Below are positions 44,175 to 51,464 of a stretch of 64,000 nt of DNA, piece by piece (the first letter of the stretch is position 1; every line of letters begins with the position of its first letter). Under the pieces are notes generated by a model that was not told where the DNA came from, did no database searches, and saw nothing but the letters and a program-made list of their open reading frames with translations. A program made the position numbers and the translations under genes. Source of the DNA: Chitinophaga sp. SYP-B3965 (GTDB lineage Bacteria; Bacteroidota; Bacteroidia; Chitinophagales; Chitinophagaceae); the NCBI RefSeq assembly GCF_009647655.1, contig NZ_WJFD01000001.1:2976001-3040000 (forward strand), read 5' to 3'.

Positions 44175-45536
44175 ATGGCCAGACTATCAAACATCTACAG
44201 TATCAATTTCACCGGAGGTATCATCTCCCCCGGTTACCTGCAGGAAGTGCTGGAGATAGCCACTGCCGCACAGGTTACGCAAGTCCGTTTCGGTCTCCGG
44301 CAACAACTCTATGTAGAAGTGCAGAACAAACACTGCAAACAGTTTGAAGCTGCCTGCAAAGAAATCTCTGTCACCCCTAATATCAGCAGTTCTTACGCCG
44401 CCACAGATATTTTCATCCCGGATTCCTGGTTAACAGAAGGTATCTACAAAGATATCTTCGACATGTTCGAGACACCACCGAAAGCAAAGATCAATATCTG
44501 CGATAGCCGACAAACCTTCGTTCCCTTTTTCACCGGGCACATCAACTGGATCGCCTCCGCACATGCACATCACTGGTATTTATATATCCGCCTCCCAGGC
44601 CAACAAACTACTTATTGCTGGCCGGAGTTAATTTACACCAACAGTATCGCACAAGTCAGCAAATTCCTGGAAAACCACATGGATCGCATTCCTGAAAAGC
44701 TCTGCGAATACATTGGCCGCCCAAAAGATAAAGAACTGGAATTACCCGTATTCCATCTCCCCTATTACGAAGGGTTCAATAAATACAACGACCGTTACTG
44801 GCTGGGCATCTACCGCAGGGATGAAGAATTCTCCGTAGCCTTCCTGAAAGACATCTGCTCCATCTGCCTGGAAACCGGCGTAGGGCAGCTATACGCCACC
44901 TCCTGGAAATCCATCATCATCCGGGACATCGATCCAACACACCGCCGCCTCTGGGATTATGTGTTAGGAAAACATGGCATCAACGTACGCCATGCCGCCA
45001 ATGAACTAAACTGGCAGATAGCAGACAACTGTGAAGACAGCCTCATCCTCAAAAGACATATCATCCGCCACTTCGACACAGCAGACGTACGTACTTACGG
45101 ACTCTGCTTCAGCATCCGCATGCAACCCGGGAATAGTCATTTCGGAGCCATCGTGATCCGCAAACAGGAAAATAAATACAACAGCAAACTAAAGTACATG
45201 CAGCGGTTCGACATCCTTTACACCGCTGATTTCAACCCCAATTCCAGCACGCTGGTTCTTTTCCGCGATAATGTCACCAAAGAACATCTTGGCCCATATA
45301 TCGTATCTTTGTGTAAGCATTATTACGAGAAGGGAAGTGAATGGGATGTATTACAGCAATACGTGGCAGAGCAGCAAACAGCTCCGGTGAACAACCTTCC
45401 TGAAAAAACAGTATTGCAATGTCCTTGCTGTTTGAGCATTTATGAGGAAGGACAGGGAGAAGAATGTTATATCTGCGATACAGCTATCAGCGAGTTTAAA
45501 GAAGTACCACTCAGTACATTAATTCAAACTACTTAA
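44175..45536 (+). CDS. Nitrite/sulfite-reductase-like protein with C-terminal rubredoxin domain
   Basis: This 453-residue cytosolic protein has two ferredoxin-like half-domains as in nitrite/sulfite reductases: residues about 10-70 (GGIISPGYLQEVLEIA then VRFGLRQQLYVEV) and about 215-285 (LKDICSICLETGVGQLYA then SWKSIIIRDI). The C-x5-C and C-x3-C sets that bind sirohaem and [4Fe-4S] are missing, so it is probably not a reductase itself. The C-terminus has Cys416-x2-Cys419 and Cys431-x2-Cys434, a short rubrerythrin-type rubredoxin knuckle. Annotated rubredoxin-type proteins occur in nitrate clusters of other Bacteroidota, from memory. A role in electron delivery or assembly for nitrate/nitrite reductase is inferred. 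Confidence 0.7.
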   Translation: MARLSNIYSINFTGGIISPGYLQEVLEIATAAQVTQVRFGLRQQLYVEVQNKHCKQFEAACKEISVTPNISSSYAATDIFIPDSWLTEGIYKDIFDMFETPPKAKINICDSRQTFVPFFTGHINWIASAHAHHWYLYIRLPGQQTTYCWPELIYTNSIAQVSKFLENHMDRIPEKLCEYIGRPKDKELELPVFHLPYYEGFNKYNDRYWLGIYRRDEEFSVAFLKDICSICLETGVGQLYATSWKSIIIRDIDPTHRRLWDYVLGKHGINVRHAANELNWQIADNCEDSLILKRHIIRHFDTADVRTYGLCFSIRMQPGNSHFGAIVIRKQENKYNSKLKYMQRFDILYTADFNPNSSTLVLFRDNVTKEHLGPYIVSLCKHYYEKGSEWDVLQQYVAEQQTAPVNNLPEKTVLQCPCCLSIYEEGQGEECYICDTAISEFKEVPLSTLIQTT

Positions 45537-45537
45537 C

Positions 45538-45903
45538 ATGAAGATCAGGATAAGGGGAAATAGTATCCGTTACAGGCTGGATAAACTGGATATCCAGGCA
45601 TTAAAAGAAAACGGCAAGGTAGAAGAAGAAACCCACATTGGCCCCTCAAGCCTCCACTTCTGCATCCGCATCAGCGACAAACAGAAAGTTAAACTGGAAG
45701 GCAGCGCTGTGCACATGAGCATCCTTGCAGAAAAAGCTGCGGAATGGATAGATACAGACCAGGTAGGGATTCAGTTTGAACAACAAAACCCGGATAACAG
45801 CGTCTTAAAGATATTGATCGAAAAGGATTTCAAGTGCCTCACCGAAAGGGAGGAAGATGACAGCAGTGCTTTTGAGAATCCCCTGGCGCAGCATGATTGC
45901 TAA
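45538..45903 (+). CDS. Conserved small protein of the nitrate cluster (DUF7009-like)
   Basis: This 121-residue cytosolic protein starts one base after the rubredoxin-protein stop, so the two are translationally coupled. It begins MKIRIRGNSIRYRLDKLDI and is acidic and mixed alpha/beta, with no catalytic motif. The opening matches the DUF7009 family of Bacteroidota as remembered. It is the last gene of the operon, ahead of a terminator. The function is unknown; its constant linkage would be the best clue. Confidence 0.7.
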   Translation: MKIRIRGNSIRYRLDKLDIQALKENGKVEEETHIGPSSLHFCIRISDKQKVKLEGSAVHMSILAEKAAEWIDTDQVGIQFEQQNPDNSVLKILIEKDFKCLTEREEDDSSAFENPLAQHDC

Positions 45904-45942
45904 AAAGGGCTACGAAGGTTCGCCTGCGGCGGGCCTTTTTTA
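45902..45942 (+). terminator. Intrinsic terminator of the nir/nas operon
   Basis: AAAAAGGGC, overlapping the stop codon, pairs with GGGCCTTTTTT around a GC-rich inner segment (GCCTGCGGCGGGC), and a T run follows. The inner segment is also the first member of the repeat array that follows. Confidence 0.7.
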
Positions 45943-46310
45943 TTATTAGAATATGGGCGCAGGCTACGCCTGCCCCTGCATAAAAAAGAACTGCTGCTTC
46001 ATCTGCACATAACTCCTAAAAAGATTTCGCCTGCGGTGGGCTTTATCTGTACATAACCACCTGCACATAACCCCTAAAAGAGTTCGCCTGCGCCGGACTT
46101 TATCCGTACATAACCATCTGCACTAATTCCTAAAAGAGTTCGCCTGCGGCGGGCTTTATCTGTGCATAACCATCTGCGCATAAATAAAAAACACCCTTCG
46201 CTGCTCCATCTGCACATAACCCCTAAAGAGGTTTCGCCTGCGGCGGGCTTTATCTGTACATAACCTCCTGCATATAACTCCTAAAAGAGTTCGCCTGCGG
46301 CGGGTTTTAA
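45919..46310. repeat. Intergenic array of 56-57 bp GC-hairpin repeats
   Basis: The core TTCGCCTGCG, mostly followed by GCGGGCTTTATCTG, starts at 45919, 46026, 46083, 46139, 46233 and 46290. Successive spacings are 107, 57, 56, 94 and 57 bp. Units also share CTGCACATAAC and CCTAAAAGAG. The core can fold (GCCTGC with GCGGGC, imperfect). A separate hairpin (GGGCGCAGGC, GCCTGCCCC) lies at 45955-45976. The whole 45904-46383 region holds no gene; it is the only gene-free stretch above 300 bp in the window. No insertion-sequence ends were seen. Confidence 0.8.
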
Positions 46311-46383
46311 TTTATCAAAAAGAATCTCCTTCCTAAAATAAAAAAAACCTCCGCCCTCTGCTGCGCGGCAAACCCACAGCATT

Positions 46384-47475
46384 TTATTCAAACAAACTCT
46401 TATCAATCGCGGGAATCAGCTTCAACGCATTCTTATAATACACCTTCTTCAAAATATCATCCGGCAAATTCATACCGTACATTCTCCAGAAAGCATGATA
46501 CTTCTTATGATATGGAAAGTACTCATCCGCAGTTTCCAACACCCGGAAATAAGTAGTATACTCTTCCGGCTCCCAGGAATCTTTACCAAAGAGGATCCTA
46601 TCCTGGTACTTCTCAAAAAACTGCCGCGCCATTTTAGGCTGCCTCCCCAACTCTGCAATCACCGCCCCAAATTCCACATACATATGCGGGATCTCATCCA
46701 TTAACTTACTGAGTTTACCGAGGTCATTCGCATACCAGCCAAAGTGCGCATTGATGAACTTAGTACCCGGATGTTTTTTAAACATACGATGCTCTTCTTC
46801 AATGATCTGCTCCCAGGGAACAGGATTATCCGGTCCTCTCCTACGGCCCGGGTGTGTTACTATTTCCAGCCAGCGCTCATTGTCTTTATCTACAGGGTCC
46901 CAGAAAGGTTTAGGATCAGCTGCATGGATCAGTACAGGTATTTTTAATTCTCCCGCTTTCTTCCAGATGGCATCCAGCCGAGGATCATCAACAGCTACCC
47001 GTTTACCTGCATTATCTTTCACACTGAGGCCCAGGCTTTTGAAGACTTTCAATCCATTAGCCCCATTACGTACATCTTCCGCCAATTGCGCAGCTGCCTT
47101 TTCAGACCAACCGGGTTCTCCGATCCCACCAAAACTAATATTGGCAAATATGATGAAACGTTTAGGCGCATTCGCTTTCACATTATCTGTTTGGCGTTTT
47201 AAACCAGCGCCATTACCACCACTTAAATTCACCATCACCTTCATGTTCAGCGCATCCATATCTTTCAGAATTCCACTGAGATTCCCGGACCCCAGTCCAT
47301 TCTGATGATTATGCACATCAATGAAAGGGAATTTAGCTTTGGTAAGTTTATGTTCCGGTACTACGAGCGTAGATTTCGGCTCATATTCCTCGAAGCCCAT
47401 GGAAGATCTTTCCTGGGCGCAGAGCAAACCCGCGTAGGGCAGGAGGGTACAAATAAGGGTATAGAATTTCCACAT
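46384..47475 (-). CDS. Secreted amidohydrolase-2 family metal-dependent hydrolase
   Basis: This 363-residue protein has a signal peptide (ending LLCAQ) and the TIM-barrel fold of the amidohydrolase-2 (ACMSD-like) family. Metal and active-site motifs are FIDVHNHQ, LIHAADP (His), FINAHFGW (His) and LFGKDSW (Asp). The family includes decarboxylases and lactonases, so the reaction cannot be named. The exported location is unusual for ACMSD-like enzymes. Its first dozen codons form part of a 35-bp repeat shared with the region upstream of the next gene. Confidence 0.82.
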   Translation of the reverse strand: MWKFYTLICTLLPYAGLLCAQERSSMGFEEYEPKSTLVVPEHKLTKAKFPFIDVHNHQNGLGSGNLSGILKDMDALNMKVMVNLSGGNGAGLKRQTDNVKANAPKRFIIFANISFGGIGEPGWSEKAAAQLAEDVRNGANGLKVFKSLGLSVKDNAGKRVAVDDPRLDAIWKKAGELKIPVLIHAADPKPFWDPVDKDNERWLEIVTHPGRRRGPDNPVPWEQIIEEEHRMFKKHPGTKFINAHFGWYANDLGKLSKLMDEIPHMYVEFGAVIAELGRQPKMARQFFEKYQDRILFGKDSWEPEEYTTYFRVLETADEYFPYHKKYHAFWRMYGMNLPDDILKKVYYKNALKLIPAIDKSLFE

Positions 47476-47477
47476 AA
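47442..47477 (-). repeat. Copy 1 of a 35-bp repeat, at the start of the amidohydrolase gene
   Basis: It covers the ATG and first codons of the amidohydrolase gene. The core TATAGAATTTCC with flanking AAATAAGGG matches 48894-48929 at about nine in ten positions, in the same orientation. The two copies are 1.45 kb apart, with the thioredoxin-like gene between them. Confidence 0.7.
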
Positions 47478-47536
47478 CGTATAAGATAGTAAACTAATAA
47501 ATATGGAGAAAGGACGAAATGATGAGCGGCAATAAG

Positions 47537-48883
47537 CTATAGCTTTTTCAGCGCAAGCTCATATACCTGGATGGTCATTTCCGGTGCGCCCTGGTCATAT
47601 GCAATCTGGATGGCAGACTCCATCGTGCTCACAGCTTCCCTCTTCAAGCCCACTTTTGAATACAGCCCTGCGAGCACCGCATAATAGGAATAGTTGTCCG
47701 GTTCCATATTCACTGATATCGCCGCCCACTTGCAGGCCTTTTGCAGATCTTCTTTCTGTTTGGCATGCTGCAGAAAGATCTCCGCCGTTCTGTTCATGCC
47801 ACCAGCCACATACCGCGAATAGCTGTTACGCCAGGTAAGCTTCACCTGGGGAAAATCAGGAACCGTTGTACTATCCATGATACCGGAAGTATAGAGGGCC
47901 ATGTCATTCTCATACTGCTGCTGATCTCTGCGGGCCATTTCTTTTTCGCCTATGCGGCAGGTGCTATCCATAAATGCCGAAGCTCTTGTTATTACCTGAT
48001 CCATTTGTCCTGTGGTCAGATAATACTGGTTCTCGAAAAGAAAAATAGCATAAGGATATTTCAGGGGCGGATCTTCAACCCTACTACTGGCTGCCAGTGT
48101 TTGCTGGAATAACCTCTCATCCTTTGTCGCGATGGCTTTCGAATAAGAATTGAGCACCACATTACCCAGTGTGGCAGAAAGGAGTGGTGTAAAGCCGCTG
48201 TAAAAGGATTGATTGGAAATGATATAATGGAATACGGGTGACTTTACTGTTGCGATGGCTTTTAAGAGGTAACCGGCAATGAGCGTATCTTTTAATTCCG
48301 CTGGCGTTAGCTGGCTAAAAAAGTGGTCCACCACTTTGTCGATGGTATCCTCCGGCATTTCAAAAAGAGCAAGTTTGTTGATATAATCCATCAGGAACAA
48401 CTTATCGTTTTTCCGGCTTTCATAAGTTGCCTGGTAAACCAGCATCGTTTCTTTTGCTTTGTATAAGTATAAAGCAGTATCTGCCATTTTAAGGAACCAA
48501 TCGGGGTTGTCATTGTATCCGCCACCTCTGTACACCACATCACCATTGCCGTCTATATAGAGATAGGTAGGATACCCCTTCACCTGGTATTTCCTTCCAA
48601 AGGAAACACCTTCTCTCCCTTCCGCATCCAATTGGTAATTGATGAAATGGTTGTTATATTTCTCCCCCACTACCTTTAGCGGGTAGATCTCCTGTTCCAT
48701 TTTTTTACAGGGTATGCTCCAGCCTGCATATACATCTACAAAGATCAGTTTTTTACTTTCCTTAGCTTCCGCCAGTGCCTTCTTCCAGTTACCATTAAAA
48801 AAACGGATGCCATCCTTCTGCGCTTGTGCAGAAAGTGTAAAGAAGAATAACAAACAGCCTGTTACAATTTTGAATTTTGTCAT
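47537..48883 (-). CDS. Secreted thioredoxin-fold protein with a WSxPC active site
   Basis: This 448-residue exported protein has a signal peptide (LFFFTLSAQAQ), a thioredoxin-like domain over about 30-150 (LIFVDVYAGWSIPCKKM and the cis-Pro segment GYPTYLYIDG) and a long helical C-terminus with TPR-like segments (ACKWAAISVNMEPDNYSYY, LAGLYSKVGLKREAVSTM). The usual WCxxC motif has become W55-S56-I57-P58-C59, so a dithiol redox cycle is not possible. A paralogue of nearly the same length at 56644-57987 has lost the second Cys as well. The ATG at 48883 fits the paralogue's start; upstream in-frame codons belong to the 35-bp repeat. Confidence 0.82.
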   Translation of the reverse strand: MTKFKIVTGCLLFFFTLSAQAQKDGIRFFNGNWKKALAEAKESKKLIFVDVYAGWSIPCKKMEQEIYPLKVVGEKYNNHFINYQLDAEGREGVSFGRKYQVKGYPTYLYIDGNGDVVYRGGGYNDNPDWFLKMADTALYLYKAKETMLVYQATYESRKNDKLFLMDYINKLALFEMPEDTIDKVVDHFFSQLTPAELKDTLIAGYLLKAIATVKSPVFHYIISNQSFYSGFTPLLSATLGNVVLNSYSKAIATKDERLFQQTLAASSRVEDPPLKYPYAIFLFENQYYLTTGQMDQVITRASAFMDSTCRIGEKEMARRDQQQYENDMALYTSGIMDSTTVPDFPQVKLTWRNSYSRYVAGGMNRTAEIFLQHAKQKEDLQKACKWAAISVNMEPDNYSYYAVLAGLYSKVGLKREAVSTMESAIQIAYDQGAPEMTIQVYELALKKL

Positions 48884-48893
48884 GTTAAACGCT

Positions 48894-48929
48894 AAGGGTA
48901 AAATAAAGGTATAGAATTTCCTCACATAA
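48894..48929 (-). repeat. Copy 2 of a 35-bp repeat, upstream of the thioredoxin-like gene
   Basis: It lies in the 5' region of the thioredoxin-like gene and abuts the terminator of the upstream operon. In frame with that gene it would read RKFYTFI, against WKFYTLI at the start of the amidohydrolase. Confidence 0.7.
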
Positions 48930-48955
48930 AAAAAGGCCACCCGTTATGGATGGCC
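48928..48955 (-). terminator. Intrinsic terminator of the sigma/FecR/TonB operon
   Basis: An 8-bp stem (GGCCATCC with GGGTGGCC, one G-U pair) with a short loop is followed on the minus strand by a run of seven T. It lies 33 bp after the last lipoprotein gene of the operon. Confidence 0.8.
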
Positions 48956-48988
48956 CTCTTCTCACAGATATACGGGATAAAGGTTGTG

Positions 48989-50623
48989 TTACGGTTTTCT
49001 AATTACTATTATCTCAGGACTCCCTTCTGCAGTGCTTGAAGGATCATACCAGCTGTATTCACGACTTCTCATCAAATACACACGCCCTGCGGCATCCAAC
49101 CCTATGAACCGGCATCTGTCCGTTACGTTTTCTACGTATCCGAAACTCACATACCTGGCCTGCCCGGTAAGTTTATTTTGTTCTGGTTTATAGTCATCAG
49201 TTCTCCCGCTGTAACCAATTTCTAATCCTGCATAAGCGTAAACAACAGCCGTTTCAGGATTAATGGAACCTATGGTAGGGCCACCAACCTTCAGTAATTC
49301 CCTGTTAGATAGCGCCATGAAATCTCCTTTCCTGGGATAATCGAAATAAAGAAGACCCCGTTGCAGGGAAAATTTGAATGCAGGAATAGGCTCGGAAGAT
49401 GAATACGCATAATTTACCGATGCATCTGTGTACACAACAGCTTCCTTATTATCCAGGTCATATAACATGAGGCCGGTACTGGGAGGATAGCTGCTTGTAT
49501 GCTCATGCGAAATGAAGGCATTTAATCCGTCCTGCGTATAACATGCAAACTTCTCATATTTCATTCCCCCCGAGCCATTTCCAGACGGGCTCTCCAGCAA
49601 TGGTGCCACTGTTCCGTCAGCAGCCATCCTGGCGGTATAAGAAGTTTTATTATCACCATGTTCGTTATCGAATAACAGCCTGTTCTTCGCATCTACTTTT
49701 AAATTCTTTGCATACAGCTGTACGTTTTCAATGGTGCCTCTGTAAATAAGTACAGCAGGGTTTTTCTGGTTTTCATATGCGCTAAACTGATAATCCGTAT
49801 ATGTTGTTCGGTTCAGAACGGTTATTGCCCTGGTAGCAAGATCCATTTTTAAGAGGAAAGCAGCTCCTCTGAAATCATCCGTGGCAGCCGGCAACTCCGC
49901 AACCAGGGAAATATAGAGAAGGGTATTATCCGGGTCCGGCGCTGCTCCCAGGAATTGCAATACATTCACCGGTGTTTCACCGATCATTAACAGGTCTTCT
50001 TTTTTAAGGATCGTTTCATAACTACCGGCCCTGAACCGGAAAATGTCATGTGTACTGGCCATGAATACTGTGCCATCCTTTGTTACTTCCATGCATTGTT
50101 CAAAAAAGGGAAGGCTTAGATAACTATACCGTTCCTTAAACCCTGGCATGCTCACATCAAATAATTGTTGTACGATCAACGTGGTATCCTGCCGTGAATT
50201 GGTTGGCTGCTGCGTAAGGATGGTAATGGCGGGGCCTTTCTGCATCCGCCCTTTGCAACTCACCGTGAGGTCTTGTGGCCCGGACCCCATGTCTGCCGTT
50301 ACCACAAAGCGGACAATATCAAATACATAATCCGCCTTTGTCAGGTAATACCTGTAATCTACTTTCGAATGATGTACAAGTATCGCTTTTGCATTCCCAA
50401 AAGTGATCACCCCACCCTGGTCTATATTCAACCTACCCGCCAGCGTTATGGTATCACCTACCATCACTACTGTAGGATAAACCACTGAAGTGCCATCCGG
50501 GAGCGAAAAAGATTGCGTTGAAATACTGGGCTGATCGTATTGATCACGAAGATCGTTATCTACTTTATTGCAGGAAATAAAACTGCAAAAAAGTAATATG
50601 GCTATTATATTAAACCGGATCAT
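48989..50623 (-). CDS. Large lipoprotein of the sigma/TonB operon, possible beta-propeller
   Basis: This 544-residue protein has a lipoprotein signal (LLFCSFISCNK, Cys18). An N-terminal beta domain (VVYPTVVMVGDTITLAGRL to DLTVSCKG) resembles an IPT/TIG-like module. The rest shows repeated strand patterns (GTVFMASTHDIFRFRAG, DGLNAFISHEHTS, GRVYLMRSREYSWYD) that could form a propeller. No SusD motifs are present. It lies 10 bp downstream of the DUF4397 gene and is last in the operon. It may be the surface substrate-binding partner of the TonB receptor; this is inferred from position. I do not recognise the family with certainty. Confidence 0.65.
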   Translation of the reverse strand: MIRFNIIAILLFCSFISCNKVDNDLRDQYDQPSISTQSFSLPDGTSVVYPTVVMVGDTITLAGRLNIDQGGVITFGNAKAILVHHSKVDYRYYLTKADYVFDIVRFVVTADMGSGPQDLTVSCKGRMQKGPAITILTQQPTNSRQDTTLIVQQLFDVSMPGFKERYSYLSLPFFEQCMEVTKDGTVFMASTHDIFRFRAGSYETILKKEDLLMIGETPVNVLQFLGAAPDPDNTLLYISLVAELPAATDDFRGAAFLLKMDLATRAITVLNRTTYTDYQFSAYENQKNPAVLIYRGTIENVQLYAKNLKVDAKNRLLFDNEHGDNKTSYTARMAADGTVAPLLESPSGNGSGGMKYEKFACYTQDGLNAFISHEHTSSYPPSTGLMLYDLDNKEAVVYTDASVNYAYSSSEPIPAFKFSLQRGLLYFDYPRKGDFMALSNRELLKVGGPTIGSINPETAVVYAYAGLEIGYSGRTDDYKPEQNKLTGQARYVSFGYVENVTDRCRFIGLDAAGRVYLMRSREYSWYDPSSTAEGSPEIIVIRKP

Positions 50624-50632
50624 ATCAATAAA

Positions 50633-51454
50633 TTATTTGTTTCTGAGAAAGGATAAACGAAAATCTGCTTCAACATAAATGGGATCGAAATGACTCTCCA
50701 CATAGCCATTCATCACCATGGTATAACTATGCCCTTTTGCGCCGATCAATGCACCTTTGGCAATAAAACCGGATGTATCAGATTTGCTGCTTACCTGTAC
50801 ACGGTAAATAGTACTGGTAACACTATCTGGCATGGTAAATGACAGGAAACCGGTAGCATCACGGAAACCCAGCGTATCCTTCCCTAACCATTGCCCATTC
50901 ACTTTCACCATCAGTTCCCCCGCATCCGGGCTGGTATGCACCATCCGTAATTGTACCTGGTTAGCAGCAGGTTTTGAATCATCATGGAGTACCATCGTAG
51001 CATACTCACCCAAACTATCCATCAGGAAAACCGTGGTGTTTTCTCCGGCATCAAGCACAACATCCGTTTTCACCGCAAGTGTGCTATCCGTTTTCAGAAA
51101 AGAGATCTGTTGTATGCCGGACCGTACCCGCATATAGGTCAACCACGGCGGCGTTACCTGTGAAAATCCATACATGGGAAACATCTGCTGTCCGCCTGTG
51201 CTCATAGCAAAAAAAGGCAGTGTTTTCCCATCTGCGCCCGCAGCACTGTCTGGCTTGTGATTTTTATCCGTTGTATTCAGCAGGATAAGTGCAGGTTGCT
51301 GCACATTAAGGGGATTCTTCTGTTCCAGTTCCACGCGTAATAACTGGGAAGCATTGTAAAATGCCAGCCCTCCATTTTCTACTGTTGTAAATTCCGGGTC
51401 CTTGTTGCAGGCCCACAACAAAAGCACAAAAGCTGTTAATATCTTAATTTTCAT
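50633..51454 (-). CDS. DUF4397-type lipoprotein
   Basis: This 273-residue lipoprotein (lipobox LLLWACNK) carries the DUF4397 pattern VQLRMVHTSPDAGELMVKVNGQ and a second, similar beta-rich region before it. DUF4397 modules are found in secreted and surface proteins; the function is not known. The ATG at 51454 fits the signal peptide, while a start at 51475 would overlap the receptor gene. It is 10 bp after the TonB receptor stop and 10 bp before the next lipoprotein, in a place where a susD gene would often be. Confidence 0.75.
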   Translation of the reverse strand: MKIKILTAFVLLLWACNKDPEFTTVENGGLAFYNASQLLRVELEQKNPLNVQQPALILLNTTDKNHKPDSAAGADGKTLPFFAMSTGGQQMFPMYGFSQVTPPWLTYMRVRSGIQQISFLKTDSTLAVKTDVVLDAGENTTVFLMDSLGEYATMVLHDDSKPAANQVQLRMVHTSPDAGELMVKVNGQWLGKDTLGFRDATGFLSFTMPDSVTSTIYRVQVSSKSDTSGFIAKGALIGAKGHSYTMVMNGYVESHFDPIYVEADFRLSFLRNK

Positions 51455-51464
51455 GTTGTTCTTT

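Noticed and set aside
45919..46310. CRISPR array
   Set aside because: Units are not identical repeats separated by unique spacers; the whole 56-57 bp unit is similar, spacing is irregular (107 and 94 bp gaps), and no cas gene is near.
48989..50623. SusD partner for the STN-type TonB receptor
   Set aside because: The lipoprotein lacks SusD's TPR pattern and RDERxxEL motif and looks beta-rich, so it was called only as a lipoprotein.
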